NCBI GenBank assembly: GCA_023653785.1
Contig: JAMKCH010078655.1
Coordinates: 28,689 to 92,688, forward strand
Direction of reading: 5' to 3'
Source of the DNA: Ophioderma brevispina
Taxonomy: Eukaryota > Echinodermata > Ophiuroidea > Amphilepidida > Ophiodermatidae
DNA length: 64,000 nucleotides
A model generated the notes under the pieces. The model was given only the letters and a program-made list of their open reading frames with translations, searched no databases and was not told the origin of the DNA. Below are positions 62,215-64,000 of the stretch, piece by piece; positions within the stretch are counted from its first letter, which is position 1, and every line of letters begins with the position of its first letter. Both the position numbers and the translations under genes were made by a program.

Positions 62215-63336
62215 AGTTTTAACCTCAAATTTTCAGTTTAATTTCCAATTTTCATGCAGAATGAAAATATGACAGGAAATTAGATTGTCCTCATCCTTCA
62301 ATTGATACTTTTTATTTATGACACATCAATTAATTGGTATTTTCTGTAATTAATTTAAGTCTGTATATCTCTAATGTCCCTTTAACTGCATTTTATTGAA
62401 CTTTTCAGAAATCATGGAGCAGACCCCTTCCTTGTTTTCAGGGGGTAATTCCCTTAGATCTCACAAGAAAAATAACGCTACATCCCTTTTTAGTGGTGAT
62501 CGTCAGGTTGGAAGTAATTTTTCTGAAAAGGATGTTAGGGATATGTGATATGAAATAACTTGTGTGTCACTGACACTGATTTTGAGATATAGCCATTTGA
62601 CTTTCTTTTTCATTTGTTTCCAAATGTAAACTTGTGTCATCCCCTGGCAAGATGGCGACTGGAACATGACCTCAGATGACCTTTGACTTGGTCCATGACC
62701 TTTGACATCACCCACAAGTGAAGGAACCCTTATTGCTGGTATAAAATTGGATTGATTGAGCCCATATTTATTTAATATTTATTTTGAGTTGCAAAAATAT
62801 TGGGTGAGACATACATGTAGTCAAGCCCAATATTTTAAAACTTATAGTGAGACCAATAAATATTGGACGAAAATCATCCAATTTTATCATTATTATGTTT
62901 TGGATCCAATATTTTCCCGGACTTGGATCCATACAAACATAATAATAGTGTAATGAGACTTACAACTTTTCGAAGGAGACGCGAAAAACAAAAACCTACT
63001 GGAACACACATATACAATACACATACATACCGACATGCGTGCTATCGCAATATCCCCCTACTGCTTTTCAAGCCAGGGGGACTAAAAATGACCATATATC
63101 CCAGGAACTGTTAGTCCAATTCTGATGGGGATTTAGCTCGGGGTATATAACACATGGCATGCAATTGAATACTCAATTTAGATTTTGCCCCAAAAATGAC
63201 TCGTATTGCTTGATCTCATCGCCCCCCTTTTTGGAAAATTGTTATTACAAATATGGATAAATCATCTTGTCATGTGAATGCAAGAAGGTCGTAAGTGCAA
63301 TAGCTGCCATTTTCAGAAATTCCCATCAAACATACA

Positions 63337-63678
63337 TTAAAGGTGCTTGTTCCGATTTATGTCTATTGTGTTCTCTACTTGATACGAGAGCCTAGCACTT
63401 GCACATACATCCCATCAAGTACCGTGGGAAACAAACTTGCGGTTTTGATGGTAGACGCAATAATGCATGTTGCAAAGCCCTATTCAATACTGTGCTAATA
63501 TTGATGGTTAACCACTAAAACAGCGTTTTTTTGTTTATATCTTGGGAATGAATGGATTTGAGGGCTCAAATTTCAGGACGACGACGAGAAAAATACGGCC
63601 TTTCATCTGATATCAAAATTGATACTACTTCCGGGTAAATCAGGGGGTCCCAAAGACGATCGGAACACGCACCTTTAA
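63337..63678. mobile_element. TTAA-flanked MITE, copy C
   Basis: TTAAAGGTGCTTGTTCCGAT to CGGAACACGCACCTTTAA, 342 bp, the same length as copy A at 31.7 kb and closer to it in sequence than to copy B. Confidence 0.9.
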
Positions 63679-64000
63679 TGCCAAGTCTTTGGTCAGTGGT
63701 TCTTGAAATGGTTCTGTCACCTTCAGGAGCCACTGACTCAAGGAAAGATGAGTTATACGTGGCAGCAATTTATCACATGGCAGCTTTTGCACTTACAACC
63801 ATCTTGCAGTCGCATGGCGATTCGGAATGCATGCCTTTTGTTATCAAGACTGGATTCCTGTAATTTCTTGTTATATGAATACTCTGAAGTGCAATGGGTT
63901 CAAAGATCAATGCACTGGCTTCCAATTATGCAGATAACAGTTTTGAAGGTACTTTTCATTTCTAAAAAGGTCATCCATGATCAACTTTCTATAAGAGCTC

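Larger units (their letters stand above)
58558..64000. repeat. large direct duplication, right copy (runs off window)
   Basis: Colinear with 45715-51085 from TATTAGTGGCAACAGG onward and still matching at the last base. Differences are mostly 1-3 base insertions or deletions. The left boundary is sharp: the LINE text stops and unrelated DNA (58340-58557) replaces it. Confidence 0.9.

Overview
The window reads as animal nuclear DNA, most likely from an invertebrate deuterostome such as a hemichordate or echinoderm. It is AT-rich and has no long host reading frames. Splice-bounded exons lie far apart, and decayed retrotransposons, SINEs and fold-back or MITE-type DNA elements fill much of the space between them. 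The species is inference; nothing in the sequence names it.

Two host genes can be supported. (1) Plus strand, 1558-5529: three phase-compatible exons of a four-transmembrane protein resembling the MS4A/CD20-like family. They encode TM3 plus its outer loop, TM4 plus a cysteine-rich inner stretch, and a short tail piece; the ends of the gene were not found. (2) Minus strand, 40715-39283: the last two exons of a TRIC cation channel (TMEM38 family). The penultimate exon lies in a ~2 kb tandem duplication and has a second, frame-broken copy at 42593-42683. Earlier exons were not found and may lie beyond the right edge.

Layout. 1-6.2 kb: MS4A-like exons with a gag-like fragment, a fold-back element and a tRNA-derived SINE in the introns, then an RTE-type endonuclease remnant. 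7.8-11.2 kb: a ~450-bp tandem repeat, then a ~2 kb fold-back-like element made mostly of a ~63-bp minisatellite with an internal inversion. 11.2-14.1 kb: two pieces of one LINE family, tail to tail. 15.8-18.4 kb: a SINE interrupted by a hairpin MITE, and three tandem ~200-bp palindromes. 19.1-27.4 kb: a nest of a TAA-flanked element, a Penelope-like GIY-YIG remnant, a CR1-like LINE split by an inverted-repeat element with a clean target duplication, a second LINE split by a TA-flanked palindrome, and a third LINE piece. 28.8-39.1 kb: several MITEs and a 2.57 kb element rich in AGGTCA direct repeats that carries a TTAA-flanked MITE in one internal repeat and the matching empty site in the other. 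39.3-46.4 kb: TRIC exons, the tandem duplication and a LINE. 45.7-51.1 kb and 58.6-64.0 kb: two diverged copies of a >5.3 kb block, the second running off the window.

No pathway links the genes. The most notable signals are the duplicated TRIC exon, the filled/empty TTAA site, elements composed of their own tandem repeats, transposon-borne DR1 arrays, and single-base length differences between duplicate copies, which raise the possibility of unpolished or uncollapsed assembly.
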